A stretch of DNA of 64,000 bases from a bacterium (GCA_016124935.1 WGMS01000003.1:124001-188000), one strand, 5' to 3'; counted from the first letter of the stretch, positions 51,137 through 60,342 are shown. Notes: generated by a model from the letters alone, not told the origin. Translations and numbers: made by a program.

Positions 51137-51667
51137 TTATCTTCCGACAATACTCCAGGCGATGTTTACTATGGAGCCTGGTTGTCTTGGATCAGGATTT
51201 TTATAGCAGGAGATCATGATGCGGTGATGCTGCCTGGTTGCCTCCAGCATATAGAAATTGCTGTCCATCTTGGTGGTCGCTCGCAACTTGTCGGTGGGCA
51301 CCTGCATTTTCCACTTATCTCTCTGACAGACCGCTTGATACCACTTGAACACTTTGGCTGGCTCATCGGAAGTGATGATATTTGCCGAGGCGGAGGGATT
51401 GCCTTCTGTAGAATGGATGAAATTGGTCTTCGAGACATTACTCGTGTAGACCGGCACGGGAAAGTTCTTGGGAATAGTGGTGGAGTGCTGAGTCCCAGGA
51501 ATTTGTGTACGGGCTATTCTAAGCGCCTCTTCCCTGGATATCTTTCCACTAGCCTGATTGGCAGGCTGCGGCACTGCCAGAGCCGGGGCGAAAGAGACGG
51601 GCATGGCCCAGACAAGTCCGATAGATATGGAGAGGATTAGAATACGACTGGAACAAAATATACTCAA
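51137..51667 (-). CDS. Secreted protein of unknown function
   Basis: Signal peptide with hydrophobic core I-L-I-L-S-I-S-I-G-L-V-W-A and an A-L-A-V-P region (cleavage near residue 33). The mature part of about 140 residues has two Cys (V-C-Q-R-D, S-C-Y-K-N) and a beta-rich pattern, with E-E-A-L-R-I-A-R-T and P-A-K-V-F-K-W-Y-Q. No family recognised. It converges on the TadG-like gene with 14 bp between stops. Confidence 0.65.
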   Translation of the reverse strand: MSIFCSSRILILSISIGLVWAMPVSFAPALAVPQPANQASGKISREEALRIARTQIPGTQHSTTIPKNFPVPVYTSNVSKTNFIHSTEGNPSASANIITSDEPAKVFKWYQAVCQRDKWKMQVPTDKLRATTKMDSNFYMLEATRQHHRIMISCYKNPDPRQPGSIVNIAWSIVGR

Positions 51668-51776
51668 ATTTCAGAACCTCGAGATGCTTCATTTTAGAAT
51701 CATAGCGCGAAATTTCGCCATGTTGAAGCAGAGAACGTGATAAAATCGCCATTCTGTATGTATCTGGCGAGTAATT

Positions 51777-52709
51777 ATGAAAGCGACTGTAATCGGCGGC
51801 AATGGCTTCATCGGAACAAGCCTCGTAGAGCATCTCCTGGAAACAGGGGTGAAAGTGCGGGTTTTCGATAAATATCCAAGTAGATTCAGCGACCCCCTCG
51901 ACGAGGTCGAATACATCACCGGCGACCTCGGCAACCACGGCGAGCTGCATGACGCGGTCAAGGATGTGGACTGGGTTTTTCATCTGGCTTATACAACCTT
52001 GCCTGAATCTTCTAATCAAGATCCAATTCATGATGTCAGAAGTAATGTGGTAGACACTCTGCAGCTCCTGGAAGAATGCCGCAACAACAAAATCAAGAAA
52101 TTCGTTTTCATCTCTTCAGGAGGCACCGTCTATGGTGTGCCGAAAGAAGTCCCGATCACCGAAGAACATCCCACTGATCCAATCTGTTCCTACGGTATAA
52201 CCAAACTGACCATCGAGAAGTATCTACAGCTTTTCCATCATCTCTACGGCCTCGAATATGTTGCCGCCCGCCTGGCTAATCCATATGGTGAGCGCCAGAA
52301 CCCCCATTCAAAACAAGGTGCCATAGGAGTATTTCTAGGAAAGATCGCCCGGGGTCAGCCTATAACCAAATTCGGCGACGGAAAAGTGGTGAGGGACTTC
52401 ATCTATATCGGAGATTCGGCTAAAGCGCTGGTGGCATGCGCCAGGTATGAGCCGGGTCCTGCGGATCCCCGAGTTTTCAATATAGGTTCGGGAGAAGGCT
52501 ATTCTATTAACCAGATTATCGAAACCATCGAAAAGGTTGTCGACGTGCCGGTATATGTAGAATCGACTCCGGCAAGAAGCCTGGATGTGCCGTCTAATGT
52601 ACTGGATATAAGCAAAGCCAGAAAACATCTGGGCTGGTCTCCGGAGATGCAGCTGGAGACAGGCATATCCCGGGCATGGCAGTGGACCAAGTCGCTCAGC
52701 CTGGTGTGA
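51777..52709 (+). CDS. NAD-dependent nucleotide-sugar epimerase/dehydratase
   Basis: Extended SDR of the GalE/WbgU type (310 aa): V-I-G-G-N-G-F-I-G-T cofactor loop, S-S-G-G-T-V-Y-G (catalytic Ser/Thr) and S-Y-G-I-T-K (Tyr/Lys pair), N-P-Y-G, and R-D-F-I-Y-I in the substrate-binding region. It acts on UDP- or similar sugars (4-epimerase or related). It is monocistronic, followed after about 230 bp by a GT2 gene; the two may supply and use one sugar. Which sugar is not determinable. Confidence 0.85.
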   Translation: MKATVIGGNGFIGTSLVEHLLETGVKVRVFDKYPSRFSDPLDEVEYITGDLGNHGELHDAVKDVDWVFHLAYTTLPESSNQDPIHDVRSNVVDTLQLLEECRNNKIKKFVFISSGGTVYGVPKEVPITEEHPTDPICSYGITKLTIEKYLQLFHHLYGLEYVAARLANPYGERQNPHSKQGAIGVFLGKIARGQPITKFGDGKVVRDFIYIGDSAKALVACARYEPGPADPRVFNIGSGEGYSINQIIETIEKVVDVPVYVESTPARSLDVPSNVLDISKARKHLGWSPEMQLETGISRAWQWTKSLSLV

Positions 52710-52942
52710 TTGTGCCTTAATACCATATAACGATCCTGATTAGACCAATCTAAGGGCGACTCCCTTTACAAGTCCAGCAAGGAAAGCGGCCGGGGCGGGC
52801 ACTGGGTAAGGGCTAGTTTATCTGTGGCTTTAGATCTTTCTTCTAATAAATATTAGGAATTGCCAAGTTGACCTGGACCACGCGCTAGGGGAAAATCTGG
52901 GGGTTGTTGAGAGTCTAATCAGATAGTCAAATATCATTTGCA

Positions 52943-53962
52943 GTGAAAAACCAGGTAAACCCAGAGCTATCCATAATCGTAGCCGTTTATAACGAAGACC
53001 CACGAAACTTGCTCAAGTTGATAGATAGGCTCGAGCTGGTGCTCAGGCCGGAAATGGTCAACTATGAGCTTATCTTCGTAAATGACGGTAGCCGCGAACC
53101 GACCACCAACGCCCTGCGACACATAGCAGTGGAGTCGAGATACATTAAACTGGTCGAGCTCTCCAGAAATTTCGGCCAGCAGGCAGCGATTACCGCCGGT
53201 CTCGACCACGCCGAGGGACTGGCCATGGTAAACATGGATTCCGACCTGCAGGACCCCCCAGAACTGATCCCTGCCATGCTGGAGAAGTGGAAAGGCGGCT
53301 ATGACGTTGTCTATGCCACCCGTTCGAAACGTCGCGATAGATTCTCCAAAAGATTGACCGCTTTCCTTTTCTACCGCTTCCTGGGCGCAATTTCTTCGGT
53401 TCAGATTCCATGGGACACCGGTGATTTCAGACTGATGGACCGGGTGGTGGTCGATGCTCTCAAGAGCATGCCAGAGAAAACCCGATTCATTCGCGGCATG
53501 ATTCCCTGGCTGGGCTTCAAGCAATGCGGAGTTCCCCTGGACCGCGATGCCAGGGAAATTGGCGAGAGCGCCTATACCGTCAAAAAGCTGCTCTGCCTTG
53601 CCCTGGATGGCATACTCTCTTTTAGCGCCGCTCCCCTCTTTTTCATCTCTGGATTCGGACTGACCGTCACGCTTGCTTCGTTTGCCGCATTGATTCTAAG
53701 CCTGGCAATGAACGGCTTTAACCTCGACAACTTCGCCCTTCTTTCCGGTATGGGCATCTTTACCGGTATGCAAATAATGATTATGGGAATAGTCTCGGTC
53801 TATCTATCCAAGATCCTGGACGAAACCAGAGCAAGACCAACCTATGTGGTAGCCCACAGGGTAGGCGGCGGATTCGCCCAGTCTGAATATGATATCGAAA
53901 GTGGTGCCGGCGAAACAGCTTTGATACAGAACCGCAGCAACTCGGTAAGAAACGTACTCTAA
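52943..53962 (+). CDS. GT2 polyprenyl-phosphate glycosyltransferase (DPM1/GtrB-like)
   Basis: Family 2 transferase that makes polyprenyl-phosphate sugars, the donors GT-C enzymes use. V-A-V-Y-N-E-D begins the fold, F-V-N-D-G-S, then M-D99-S-D101-L-Q-D-P-P metal motif, and two C-terminal membrane segments (about 229-253 and 262-290), as in ArnC/GtrB. The start codon is GTG. This fits the GT-C genes at 34356, 41396 and 44282. It is followed by a minus-strand lipoprotein gene. Confidence 0.9.
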   Translation: MKNQVNPELSIIVAVYNEDPRNLLKLIDRLELVLRPEMVNYELIFVNDGSREPTTNALRHIAVESRYIKLVELSRNFGQQAAITAGLDHAEGLAMVNMDSDLQDPPELIPAMLEKWKGGYDVVYATRSKRRDRFSKRLTAFLFYRFLGAISSVQIPWDTGDFRLMDRVVVDALKSMPEKTRFIRGMIPWLGFKQCGVPLDRDAREIGESAYTVKKLLCLALDGILSFSAAPLFFISGFGLTVTLASFAALILSLAMNGFNLDNFALLSGMGIFTGMQIMIMGIVSVYLSKILDETRARPTYVVAHRVGGGFAQSEYDIESGAGETALIQNRSNSVRNVL

Positions 53963-53996
53963 AAAAACTCCCTCCTACTGCATAGAGAGAAGGGAG
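53961..53996 (-). terminator. Intrinsic terminator, minus strand
   Basis: On the minus strand the stem CTCCCTTCT / AGGAGGGAG (one G-U pair, 11-nt loop) is followed by TTTTTTT (53961-53967). It lies 33 bp beyond the stop of the lipoprotein gene at 54030. On the plus strand only CTTT follows, so it serves mainly the minus-strand gene. Confidence 0.65.
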
Positions 53997-54029
53997 CTTT
54001 CAATTCTAGAATTCAGAAATCAACCTGAC

Positions 54030-54656
54030 TTAATTGGTGCTGGTTTTCTCTTTTTCAGCCTCCGGGGCAGCAGCAGGAGCCTCAGCCTTGGCTGATTCCT
54101 TGAGCTTGCTTATGTCGTAGACATTAACCATCTGAACTTTAGAGCCTGTTTTGTCGACGTAAACAATCTCGGTATAGAAATCATCACCATAGAAAATCAC
54201 TTCACGGGGATTATCTACTTTACCGGCAGTAACTTCACTATCATCTACCTTAGACTGCTCCGGAGTTCGCTCGGGAAGCATGCGCTTAGCGGTCTCCAGC
54301 GCTTGCTCCTTGGTTACAGGAGCATCTTTATAGAGCGCCTGCAACTGGAAGCAATAGCCATCCTTACACTGAGCGATATAAGTGCCGCCCTGCTTATCCT
54401 TGTTAATACTCAAATACTGATTCTTGCCACCGACCCTCGAGATCGGGTTTTCATCCAGCTGAAATGAAAGAACAGCCCCTTCGATAATGTTCTCGGGCAC
54501 GCCCACCTTCAAGTTTTCAAGATCTATGGTTCCCTGGGGAGTAACGGCACCACTATCACCGGTGGTACCACTGCCACAGCCTACCAGACAGAAGGAAATG
54601 AGCAGAATAGCCATGAGGCCTTGAATTAAATTGTGTTTTGCGTTACACCAGATCAT
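54030..54656 (-). CDS. Lipoprotein of unknown function
   Basis: Signal peptide with lipobox L-V-G-C-G (Cys near residue 27), hence a membrane-anchored lipoprotein in the envelope. The mature part (about 180 aa) is soluble with F-Q-L-D-E-N-P and a C-Y/C-F pair (C-K-D-G-Y-C), then an A-E-K-E-K-rich tail (about 185-208). Family not recognised. It is followed by a terminator at 53961 and is 145 bp from SbcD. Confidence 0.72.
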   Translation of the reverse strand: MIWCNAKHNLIQGLMAILLISFCLVGCGSGTTGDSGAVTPQGTIDLENLKVGVPENIIEGAVLSFQLDENPISRVGGKNQYLSINKDKQGGTYIAQCKDGYCFQLQALYKDAPVTKEQALETAKRMLPERTPEQSKVDDSEVTAGKVDNPREVIFYGDDFYTEIVYVDKTGSKVQMVNVYDISKLKESAKAEAPAAAPEAEKEKTSTN

Positions 54657-54801
54657 TGGATTTTCTCCCGGATTCGCCTGCGAATCATTTTCTAAAAACG
54701 TGAGTTTATCGCGCTTTCGGGCTAAATAGCTAAGATTGTTAGTAAGGTCGGGATGAATTTCTACTTATAACCGCAGCAATAATCCCGTAACCAGGCGACC
54801 A

Positions 54802-56052
54802 TCAGTTGTCTACGCTTCCGCCTTCATGTAATTCGGCACTTACTTTACTTATAACTTCCCTGGCTCTTTCTAAAAGCCTCTCCTTGTTTTCGGGGGCCAC
54901 CTCGTCTAGATAAGTATCGAGAGCGGAGATGGGAGACAATACCGAACTCTCGGTCAATTGCGGCATCCGGGCCCGACTGCGCGATGGAATCACCTCAGCC
55001 TGCAGGCGAACCGAAAGACATTGACTGGCTTCCAGGAGAACATCCTTCTCGTCCACAGACTGAATATTCTCCTGTTCTATTTTGTAGCGCACCCGGAGGA
55101 CACAACCGGGAATCACTTTTTTGGAAACAGCCTCTCGCAATAATCTAGTGGGCTCGGCCTTTTCCCGGAGGTCGACATCCACCATGACAAAAGGCCTGGG
55201 ATCGACACTGTGGAATTCGAAAGAGGTGGAACCTCGCTCCAGCTTTACATGCACAAAACCTTTGTCTTCCTTAGCCTCGCCGAAATCCACTCGGTCGAGC
55301 GAACCGGCATAGACGATGGCAGGCTTATCTTCGCGAATCACCTGGTATTTGTGAATGTGTCCCAGAGCAACATAGTCTATAGAAGGATGAACGAAAATGT
55401 CCGTGGGAAATGTAAGGGTGTAGCCCACTAAAAGCTCTTCTTCAATGCCGGCGACAGCTCTATCGACACTCATATGGGCGGTTACCACAGCCGGAATGTC
55501 GGGATCCAGATCCTGGTAGAAGCCCTGCAACAATTGATCGACATGGGAAACCAGCACCGAATCAATTTGACCGGCGGAAAGTTCGCGATACTTCTCAAGG
55601 GTCATCAAGTTGTTGCGGGTAATATGCGGCAATCCAATAAGCTGGACCGGCCCTCTGGCAGTATTGATTCTAGAAGAGGAAGGCTGATCGATAATGGTCA
55701 GTCCGGGCACTTCCAGGCTCTGAAAAACCGATAACGAATGACTCTGGGTCGATTTCAAGATCTGATCGTGATTGCCCACGACTAGAACAGTGGCGATACC
55801 CGCCCTGCTCAGACGATTGAGCTCCCGGGCGAACATCTTCTGGTAGATAGGCTGAGGATTGGCAGTTTTGTAGGCATCACCGGAAAAGAGAAAAATATCA
55901 GCCCTGTTTTCAAGAGAGTAATCCACAACCTTTTCCAGGGAATGGACAAAGTCCTCGAAGCGGATATTCAGCCCGGTTTTTGCATTGATGCGGCCGTGCC
56001 CCTCGCCGGAGCCGAAGTGAATATCGGAGACATGTATCAGATCAATTGTCAT
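54802..56052 (-). CDS. sbcD: SbcD-like DNA-repair exonuclease subunit
   Basis: Metallophosphoesterase of the SbcD/Mre11 family, which with SbcC trims DNA hairpins and ends. Motifs in order: H-V-S-D-I-H-F-G, F-S-G-D-A, V-G-N-H-D-Q, T-A-H-M-S-V and G-H-I-H-K-Y, which bind two metals (Mn2+/Mg2+). Start at ATG 56052 (Met10 of the longest reading) puts the first motif near residue 9 as usual; the longer ORF begins at 56079. SbcC is not encoded next to it, so it may lie elsewhere or the protein may act alone. Length 416. Confidence 0.82.
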   Translation of the reverse strand: MTIDLIHVSDIHFGSGEGHGRINAKTGLNIRFEDFVHSLEKVVDYSLENRADIFLFSGDAYKTANPQPIYQKMFARELNRLSRAGIATVLVVGNHDQILKSTQSHSLSVFQSLEVPGLTIIDQPSSSRINTARGPVQLIGLPHITRNNLMTLEKYRELSAGQIDSVLVSHVDQLLQGFYQDLDPDIPAVVTAHMSVDRAVAGIEEELLVGYTLTFPTDIFVHPSIDYVALGHIHKYQVIREDKPAIVYAGSLDRVDFGEAKEDKGFVHVKLERGSTSFEFHSVDPRPFVMVDVDLREKAEPTRLLREAVSKKVIPGCVLRVRYKIEQENIQSVDEKDVLLEASQCLSVRLQAEVIPSRSRARMPQLTESSVLSPISALDTYLDEVAPENKERLLERAREVISKVSAELHEGGSVDN

Positions 56053-56142
56053 GGCTGAATCATATAAACGCAGCTCCATTCTAATCTAGCGATTTTAGCG
56101 ATTCAGCCCATTAAGAAGGTAAAATAATTTCACTATAAAATC

Positions 56143-56922
56143 ATGCGAATTACTCTTAGCTATTTAGCCTTTGCGGCCGCAGGTCTTATGGTGTCGGTTT
56201 CGACGCCGGATTTTGCCTTTGCGGCAAGCCGTTACGAAGCGCCTTTTCAAAATGTGAATCAGCACCTGTCAGAAAAAGTGTCAGAGGAACTTTCAAAATC
56301 CGACATTTTTGCGCCGTCCATCAAATACAAAATTCATAGCCATCAAAACGAAATTCTGGTCTCGACCTACCGAGATCCCCGGGCCAACCTGACCGATATG
56401 AAGATAGATGCATTACTTGTAACCCATGCCGGCATGAAAGTGACCGACAAGTCAAAATCCTTTCCCAAGCTCAATCGAGTCTCGGTCTATTTCTTCGACC
56501 GAGACGACAACAGCAAATTCTGGTTAGCAGAAGTGAAAGCCTCACTAATTGGACTTCTCCGTTCTAATAACGCAACAAAAGATGAAGCTCTCGACAAAGT
56601 CTCTCTCTCTCGTCTTACCCTGATCAATTCGCTCGATCACTACACAAACTCCTCTTATCAGGAGATGACCGAAAGCTTCCCCCTCAGCCCGGGCTTTCTA
56701 GAACCGGAGCGGCGCATTCTTTTAGCGAGAATCATGCGCCTCAAAGGAAATGGCCATGATGTCTCTAGCCTGGAGCGCTTGTTTCTGCAGCTGGATGACT
56801 CGATAAGGTCGAACGGAGCCGATAATGGTATAAAACCACTCTATGTCTACACTCTCCAGATGCTGGAAGCAAAAGAGAAAAGCAAGCTATCCGCCCTTAA
56901 CAATGAGCAGATCCAGAAGTAA
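56143..56922 (+). CDS. Secreted protein of unknown function
   Basis: Signal peptide (hydrophobic F-A-A-A-G-L-M-V-S-V, cleavage after F-A-F-A-A near residue 28) and a 230-residue mature part with a charged helical pattern (S-E-K-V-S-E-E-L-S-K; K-D-E-A-L-D-K-V-S-L-S-R-L) and no cysteines. It overlaps the rlmD gene by 20 bp, so translation is coupled. Family not recognised. It is divergent from sbcD. Confidence 0.65.
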   Translation: MRITLSYLAFAAAGLMVSVSTPDFAFAASRYEAPFQNVNQHLSEKVSEELSKSDIFAPSIKYKIHSHQNEILVSTYRDPRANLTDMKIDALLVTHAGMKVTDKSKSFPKLNRVSVYFFDRDDNSKFWLAEVKASLIGLLRSNNATKDEALDKVSLSRLTLINSLDHYTNSSYQEMTESFPLSPGFLEPERRILLARIMRLKGNGHDVSSLERLFLQLDDSIRSNGADNGIKPLYVYTLQMLEAKEKSKLSALNNEQIQK

Positions 56923-58438
56923 GGTTAAGAAGAGAAACGCTCCGGTGGCACGAGGCGATCGTCTCGAGCTCACCATAGAATCGCTTGCTCCCGGGGGCCA
57001 GGGGGTAGCCAAAATCGATGGGTTTCCGGTTTTCCTCGACAGAGCCGCTCCAAAAGACAAAGTGAGCGCGCAGATCTATGACGTTCGCAAGTCTTTCGCT
57101 CTGGCAAAAATCGAAGAGATTCTAGAAGCCTCACCGGACAGAATCAAAGCTCCCTGCCCTGTCTATGATCGCTGCGGGGGCTGTCAATGGCAGCATCTCA
57201 ACTATGATGCCCAGCTGGCGGCAAAAAAAGAGATTGTAATCCAGGCCCTGAGTAGAATCGGCGGACTGAATGCCGACCTAATCCAGGCGCCTGTCGGTGC
57301 CGCACACCAGATGCGATACCGCAATAAAGCCCAGTTTCCGGTGCGCTCGGAAGCATCAGGTATGGTTGCGGGATATTTCGAGAAAAACTCTCACAGTCTT
57401 GTGGACATAGATTCCTGCCCGGTTCAGCCGGAAGAGCTCGATGACATCTTCCGCCTCCTGAAAGAAAGCTGCATTCGCCATGCAATCCAGCCCTACGAAG
57501 AAGAGACCCATACCGGGGTGCTTCGGCACATGCTGATTCGCAAAAGTCACTCCAGCGGAGAAGCCCTGGTTACGCTCGTGGTCAATCTAAAAGGCCCGGA
57601 AGAGCTGGATAAAAGACTGCTCGAAAAATTCAAAGCGATAGCAGCAGAGCTGTTGAATGCGCTGCCAGCAGTTGCCGGATTCTGTATCAATTTCAACTCA
57701 AAAAAAGGAAATCGTATTCTGAGCGATGATACAGTCTGTCTCGTCGGCAGCGCCGTCATAGAAGAAGTGCTCGAATCGAAAGACCGTAGCCTGCGCTTCA
57801 GATTGTCGAGCAACAGCTTTTTTCAAATTCATTCAGAACAGAACATAGTCATGCTGGATAAAATTCTGGAAGAGGTCGAGCAAACCGGCTATGGAGCAAA
57901 ACCTGTGATAGTAGATGCTTACGCCGGGGTGGGCACGATCGCACTATGGCTGGCACCACTAGCGCAGAGGGTATACGCAGTGGAGGAGAATCCTTTTGCC
58001 GTTGCAGACGGCAGGACAAACGCCATTCTTAATGGCGCCACCAATATCGACTTTCGCGAAGGAAAAGCGGAAGTCGTGTTGGAAAAGCTTCTGGATGATG
58101 GTATCAATATCGATATCTTGATTCTCGACCCTCCAAGAAAAGGTCTTAGCGAATCGGTGCTCAACTCGGTGCTCAAGTTGGCTCCGGAGCACCTGATATA
58201 TGTAAGCTGCAATCCGACTACCCTTGCCCGAGATCTTAAATTACTGGAAGACGGACTGACAAGAGACGGACACGGCGACGAAGGACAAGAGGAAGAGGAA
58301 AAAATCAACCGATCTGGGTATAAAACTCTTCGAGTGACGCCCATCGACATGTTTCCCCAAACATATCACGTAGAGTCGGTAGCCAGTTTGAAGAGGTCGA
58401 ATTCCAATGGTTCTATCGGGAATTTTCAGAAAATCTGA
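56903..58438 (+). CDS. rlmD: 23S rRNA (uracil-C5)-methyltransferase RlmD/RumA type
   Basis: SAM-dependent RNA m5U methyltransferase of the RlmD/RumA type, with an N-terminal TRAM domain (about 12-75), a 4Fe-4S site C85-x5-C91-x2-C94 plus C172, the SAM fold D-A-Y-A-G-V-G-T-I, and the catalytic Y-V-S-C-N-P-T. ATG at 56903 gives about 511 residues, overlapping the previous gene by 20 bp. An acidic insert (about E-E-E-E-K) lies near the C-terminus. RlmD methylates U1939 in E. coli; exact target here is inferred. Overlaps the GNAT gene by 32 bp. Confidence 0.9.
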   Translation: MSRSRSKVKKRNAPVARGDRLELTIESLAPGGQGVAKIDGFPVFLDRAAPKDKVSAQIYDVRKSFALAKIEEILEASPDRIKAPCPVYDRCGGCQWQHLNYDAQLAAKKEIVIQALSRIGGLNADLIQAPVGAAHQMRYRNKAQFPVRSEASGMVAGYFEKNSHSLVDIDSCPVQPEELDDIFRLLKESCIRHAIQPYEEETHTGVLRHMLIRKSHSSGEALVTLVVNLKGPEELDKRLLEKFKAIAAELLNALPAVAGFCINFNSKKGNRILSDDTVCLVGSAVIEEVLESKDRSLRFRLSSNSFFQIHSEQNIVMLDKILEEVEQTGYGAKPVIVDAYAGVGTIALWLAPLAQRVYAVEENPFAVADGRTNAILNGATNIDFREGKAEVVLEKLLDDGINIDILILDPPRKGLSESVLNSVLKLAPEHLIYVSCNPTTLARDLKLLEDGLTRDGHGDEGQEEEEKINRSGYKTLRVTPIDMFPQTYHVESVASLKRSNSNGSIGNFQKI

Positions 58439-58868
58439 GGGGCCGGCCAGGGATCCTTTTCTGAAAGCATTGAGAATCAGCCACGAGAAACAGCTCTCGC
58501 CCGATGATGTGCAGGACATTTGTGCTTCGGTCGGCTGGAGCCGAAGAGAGCCAGAGCTTATCTCAAAAGCCCTGGATAACAGCCTTGCAGTAGTCTCAAT
58601 CTGGGACAAAGAGATAATCGTCGGCTTCGCCCGCGCCACCGGAGACATGGTTTTCAATGCCACCATCTGGGATATGGTGGTCCGTCCGGATTATCAAAAT
58701 CGCGGCATCGGCAGACTGGTCATGATTGAACTACTGAAAGATCTGGATGATTTCGGCATCCCCTTGATAACCCTGTACGCCGATCCGGGCACCGACGGCT
58801 TTTATAAAAAATTCGGATTTCTAGCAGACCCGTCCGGCGTCCGCGGTATGTTCCGAGAAAGCGGCTAG
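58407..58868 (+). CDS. GNAT-family N-acetyltransferase
   Basis: Acetyl-CoA-dependent acetyltransferase (153 aa). Motif A is V-V-R-P-D-Y-Q-N-R-G-I-G-R-L-V (Q/R-x-x-G-x-G/A acetyl-CoA loop near residue 95) and the C-terminal F-Y-K-K-F-G-F is the usual motif B. It begins 32 bp inside the end of rlmD, a translational-coupling arrangement. The acetylated substrate is unknown. Confidence 0.86.
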   Translation: MVLSGIFRKSEGPARDPFLKALRISHEKQLSPDDVQDICASVGWSRREPELISKALDNSLAVVSIWDKEIIVGFARATGDMVFNATIWDMVVRPDYQNRGIGRLVMIELLKDLDDFGIPLITLYADPGTDGFYKKFGFLADPSGVRGMFRESG

Positions 58869-59022
58869 TCGGAAACGCCAGAGCCCTTTGAAACCAGGTT
58901 CTGCTTAAAGATCTTAACTGCCGGACAAATTTGGTTTGTTCGATTGACGCTTCCGTGGTAAATTCTTCAGTCAATATATATGATTGATGTAAATCGAGCG
59001 CCGTAAGTGCGCGGGGGATGTC

Positions 59023-59601
59023 ATGAAGATCATTTTGCAGGATAACGTGCCTAAGCTGGGCAATGCTGGCGACATAGTCGAAGCCAAGCGCGGCTATTAC
59101 CGTAACTTCCTCGAGCCCAGAGGTCTGGCCGTTGTTGCCACCAAAGGCACCCTGAAGAAACGGGAAGAAGACAGAGAAGCACTGGAGAGAAAAGCCCAGA
59201 AAGCTCACGATGCAGCTGTCGCTCTCGGAGAAAGAATTACCCAGTTACCGCCCATCGAGATTCCTATCAAAGCTGGTGAATCCGGTAAACTCTACGGTAA
59301 AGTCACCAACAAAGAAATTTCCCACAAACTGGAAGAATTGATTGGTGAGCCGATTGACAAACGCGGCATCAAAATCAAAGAAGAAGTGACCGCTCTGGGC
59401 GATTACGAAGCCCAGGTCAAGCTCACTCCTAAAGTTCAAGTCGAATGCTCTATCAAAGTCGTTGTGGAAGGCAATTTCGTCAAAGACAAACCGCCGGAAG
59501 ACAAAGACAAGGATAAAGACAAAGAGAAAGAAGGCGGCGAAGCCCCTAAGAAAGAAGGGAAAGCCAGAAAAGGCAAAAAAGCTGCCGCCGACGAAGAGTA
59601 A
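59023..59601 (+). CDS. rplI: Ribosomal protein bL9 with charged C-terminal tail
   Basis: Ribosomal protein L9 of the 50S subunit. M-K-I-I-L-Q-D-N-V-P-K-L-G and R-G-Y-Y-R-N-F-L at the N-terminal domain are canonical, and the C-terminal domain ends near residue 151. A 41-residue Lys/Asp/Glu-rich tail follows (D-K-D-K-D-K-D-K, G-K-K-A-A-A-D-E-E) that bacterial L9 usually lacks (E. coli L9 is 149 residues). G-G-G-G-G-A Shine-Dalgarno is 6 nt before ATG. It is monocistronic, separate from rpsF/rpsR, and followed by an intrinsic terminator. Confidence 0.96.
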   Translation: MKIILQDNVPKLGNAGDIVEAKRGYYRNFLEPRGLAVVATKGTLKKREEDREALERKAQKAHDAAVALGERITQLPPIEIPIKAGESGKLYGKVTNKEISHKLEELIGEPIDKRGIKIKEEVTALGDYEAQVKLTPKVQVECSIKVVVEGNFVKDKPPEDKDKDKDKEKEGGEAPKKEGKARKGKKAAADEE

Positions 59602-59621
59602 AAGCTCACAGTAACTCGAAG

Positions 59622-59655
59622 AAGGAGGATCGAAGACAAATCGATCCTCCTTTTG
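59622..59655 (+). terminator. Intrinsic terminator after rplI
   Basis: Perfect 12-bp stem AAGGAGGATCGA / TCGATCCTCCTT, loop AGACAAA, followed by TTTT; ends transcription 20 bp after rplI. Confidence 0.9.
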
Positions 59656-59757
59656 CTTGCGCATGATCGATACGTTAATCGTTTCAAGCCCCAGGATTGA
59701 GGGTATGAAACTCTAGTCGAATAATTTGATTCGATTCAGCAAGGCGAGGAATTTACT

Positions 59758-60342
59758 ATGGGTGATCAGCCGGAACAAGCGGAAAAATCATTGGCTACCA
59801 AAGAAGTCACCAAACCGCTCATTCATAGTGTCAACGACATAGAACCCAGCAATTTCTGGGAAAAGGCCGGGGCTGAAACCTTCAAGTCATTCAGCGCAAA
59901 CCTGGTCGACCAGGGAATCATGCCACCGCTCGACAGGTCGGATGTTATGGACACCATGGCCAAAGCCGCCGAAGCCCAGGTTGGCAAGTCCGCCTCCATT
60001 CCCGGTGATCATGGTGCCTCATCAGGCTCACTGGCCTCGATGGTGGCAAAGTTCGCCGACGGAAATATACAACTCAATGCAAATATCGGAGATCTGGTGA
60101 ACGACCTGACCGGTAAACACAATTGGCAGTTGTCCGAATACAAGCCAGGCGATGCGGTCGCGCCGGGAAGCATGCTGGTTTCAGACTTCAGCAAGCCGGT
60201 CGGTAAACGCAACATCGGTATCGTAGATAGTACCGGCACCAATGCCATATACGACACAATACGCGGTGATGTGGTCAAAGCCGACATAAGCAGGTCAAAC
60301 CCTCCATTTCAGTATGTGCTCACGCCACCAAAAGATTCCTAA
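59758..60342 (+). CDS. Lineage-specific protein, unknown function
   Basis: 194 residues without a signal peptide or membrane segment. The N-terminal 25 residues are polar and probably disordered. The C-terminal part (about 130-190) reads K-P-G-D-A-V-A-P-G-S-M-L-V-S-D-F, then N-I-G-I-V-D-S-T-G-T-N-A-I-Y-D-T, a pattern loosely like the strand order of NlpC/P60 or CHAP-type domains, but no catalytic Cys is present. An enzyme role is doubtful. A Shine-Dalgarno G-C-G-A-G-G lies about 12 nt before the ATG. Confidence 0.55.
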   Translation: MGDQPEQAEKSLATKEVTKPLIHSVNDIEPSNFWEKAGAETFKSFSANLVDQGIMPPLDRSDVMDTMAKAAEAQVGKSASIPGDHGASSGSLASMVAKFADGNIQLNANIGDLVNDLTGKHNWQLSEYKPGDAVAPGSMLVSDFSKPVGKRNIGIVDSTGTNAIYDTIRGDVVKADISRSNPPFQYVLTPPKDS

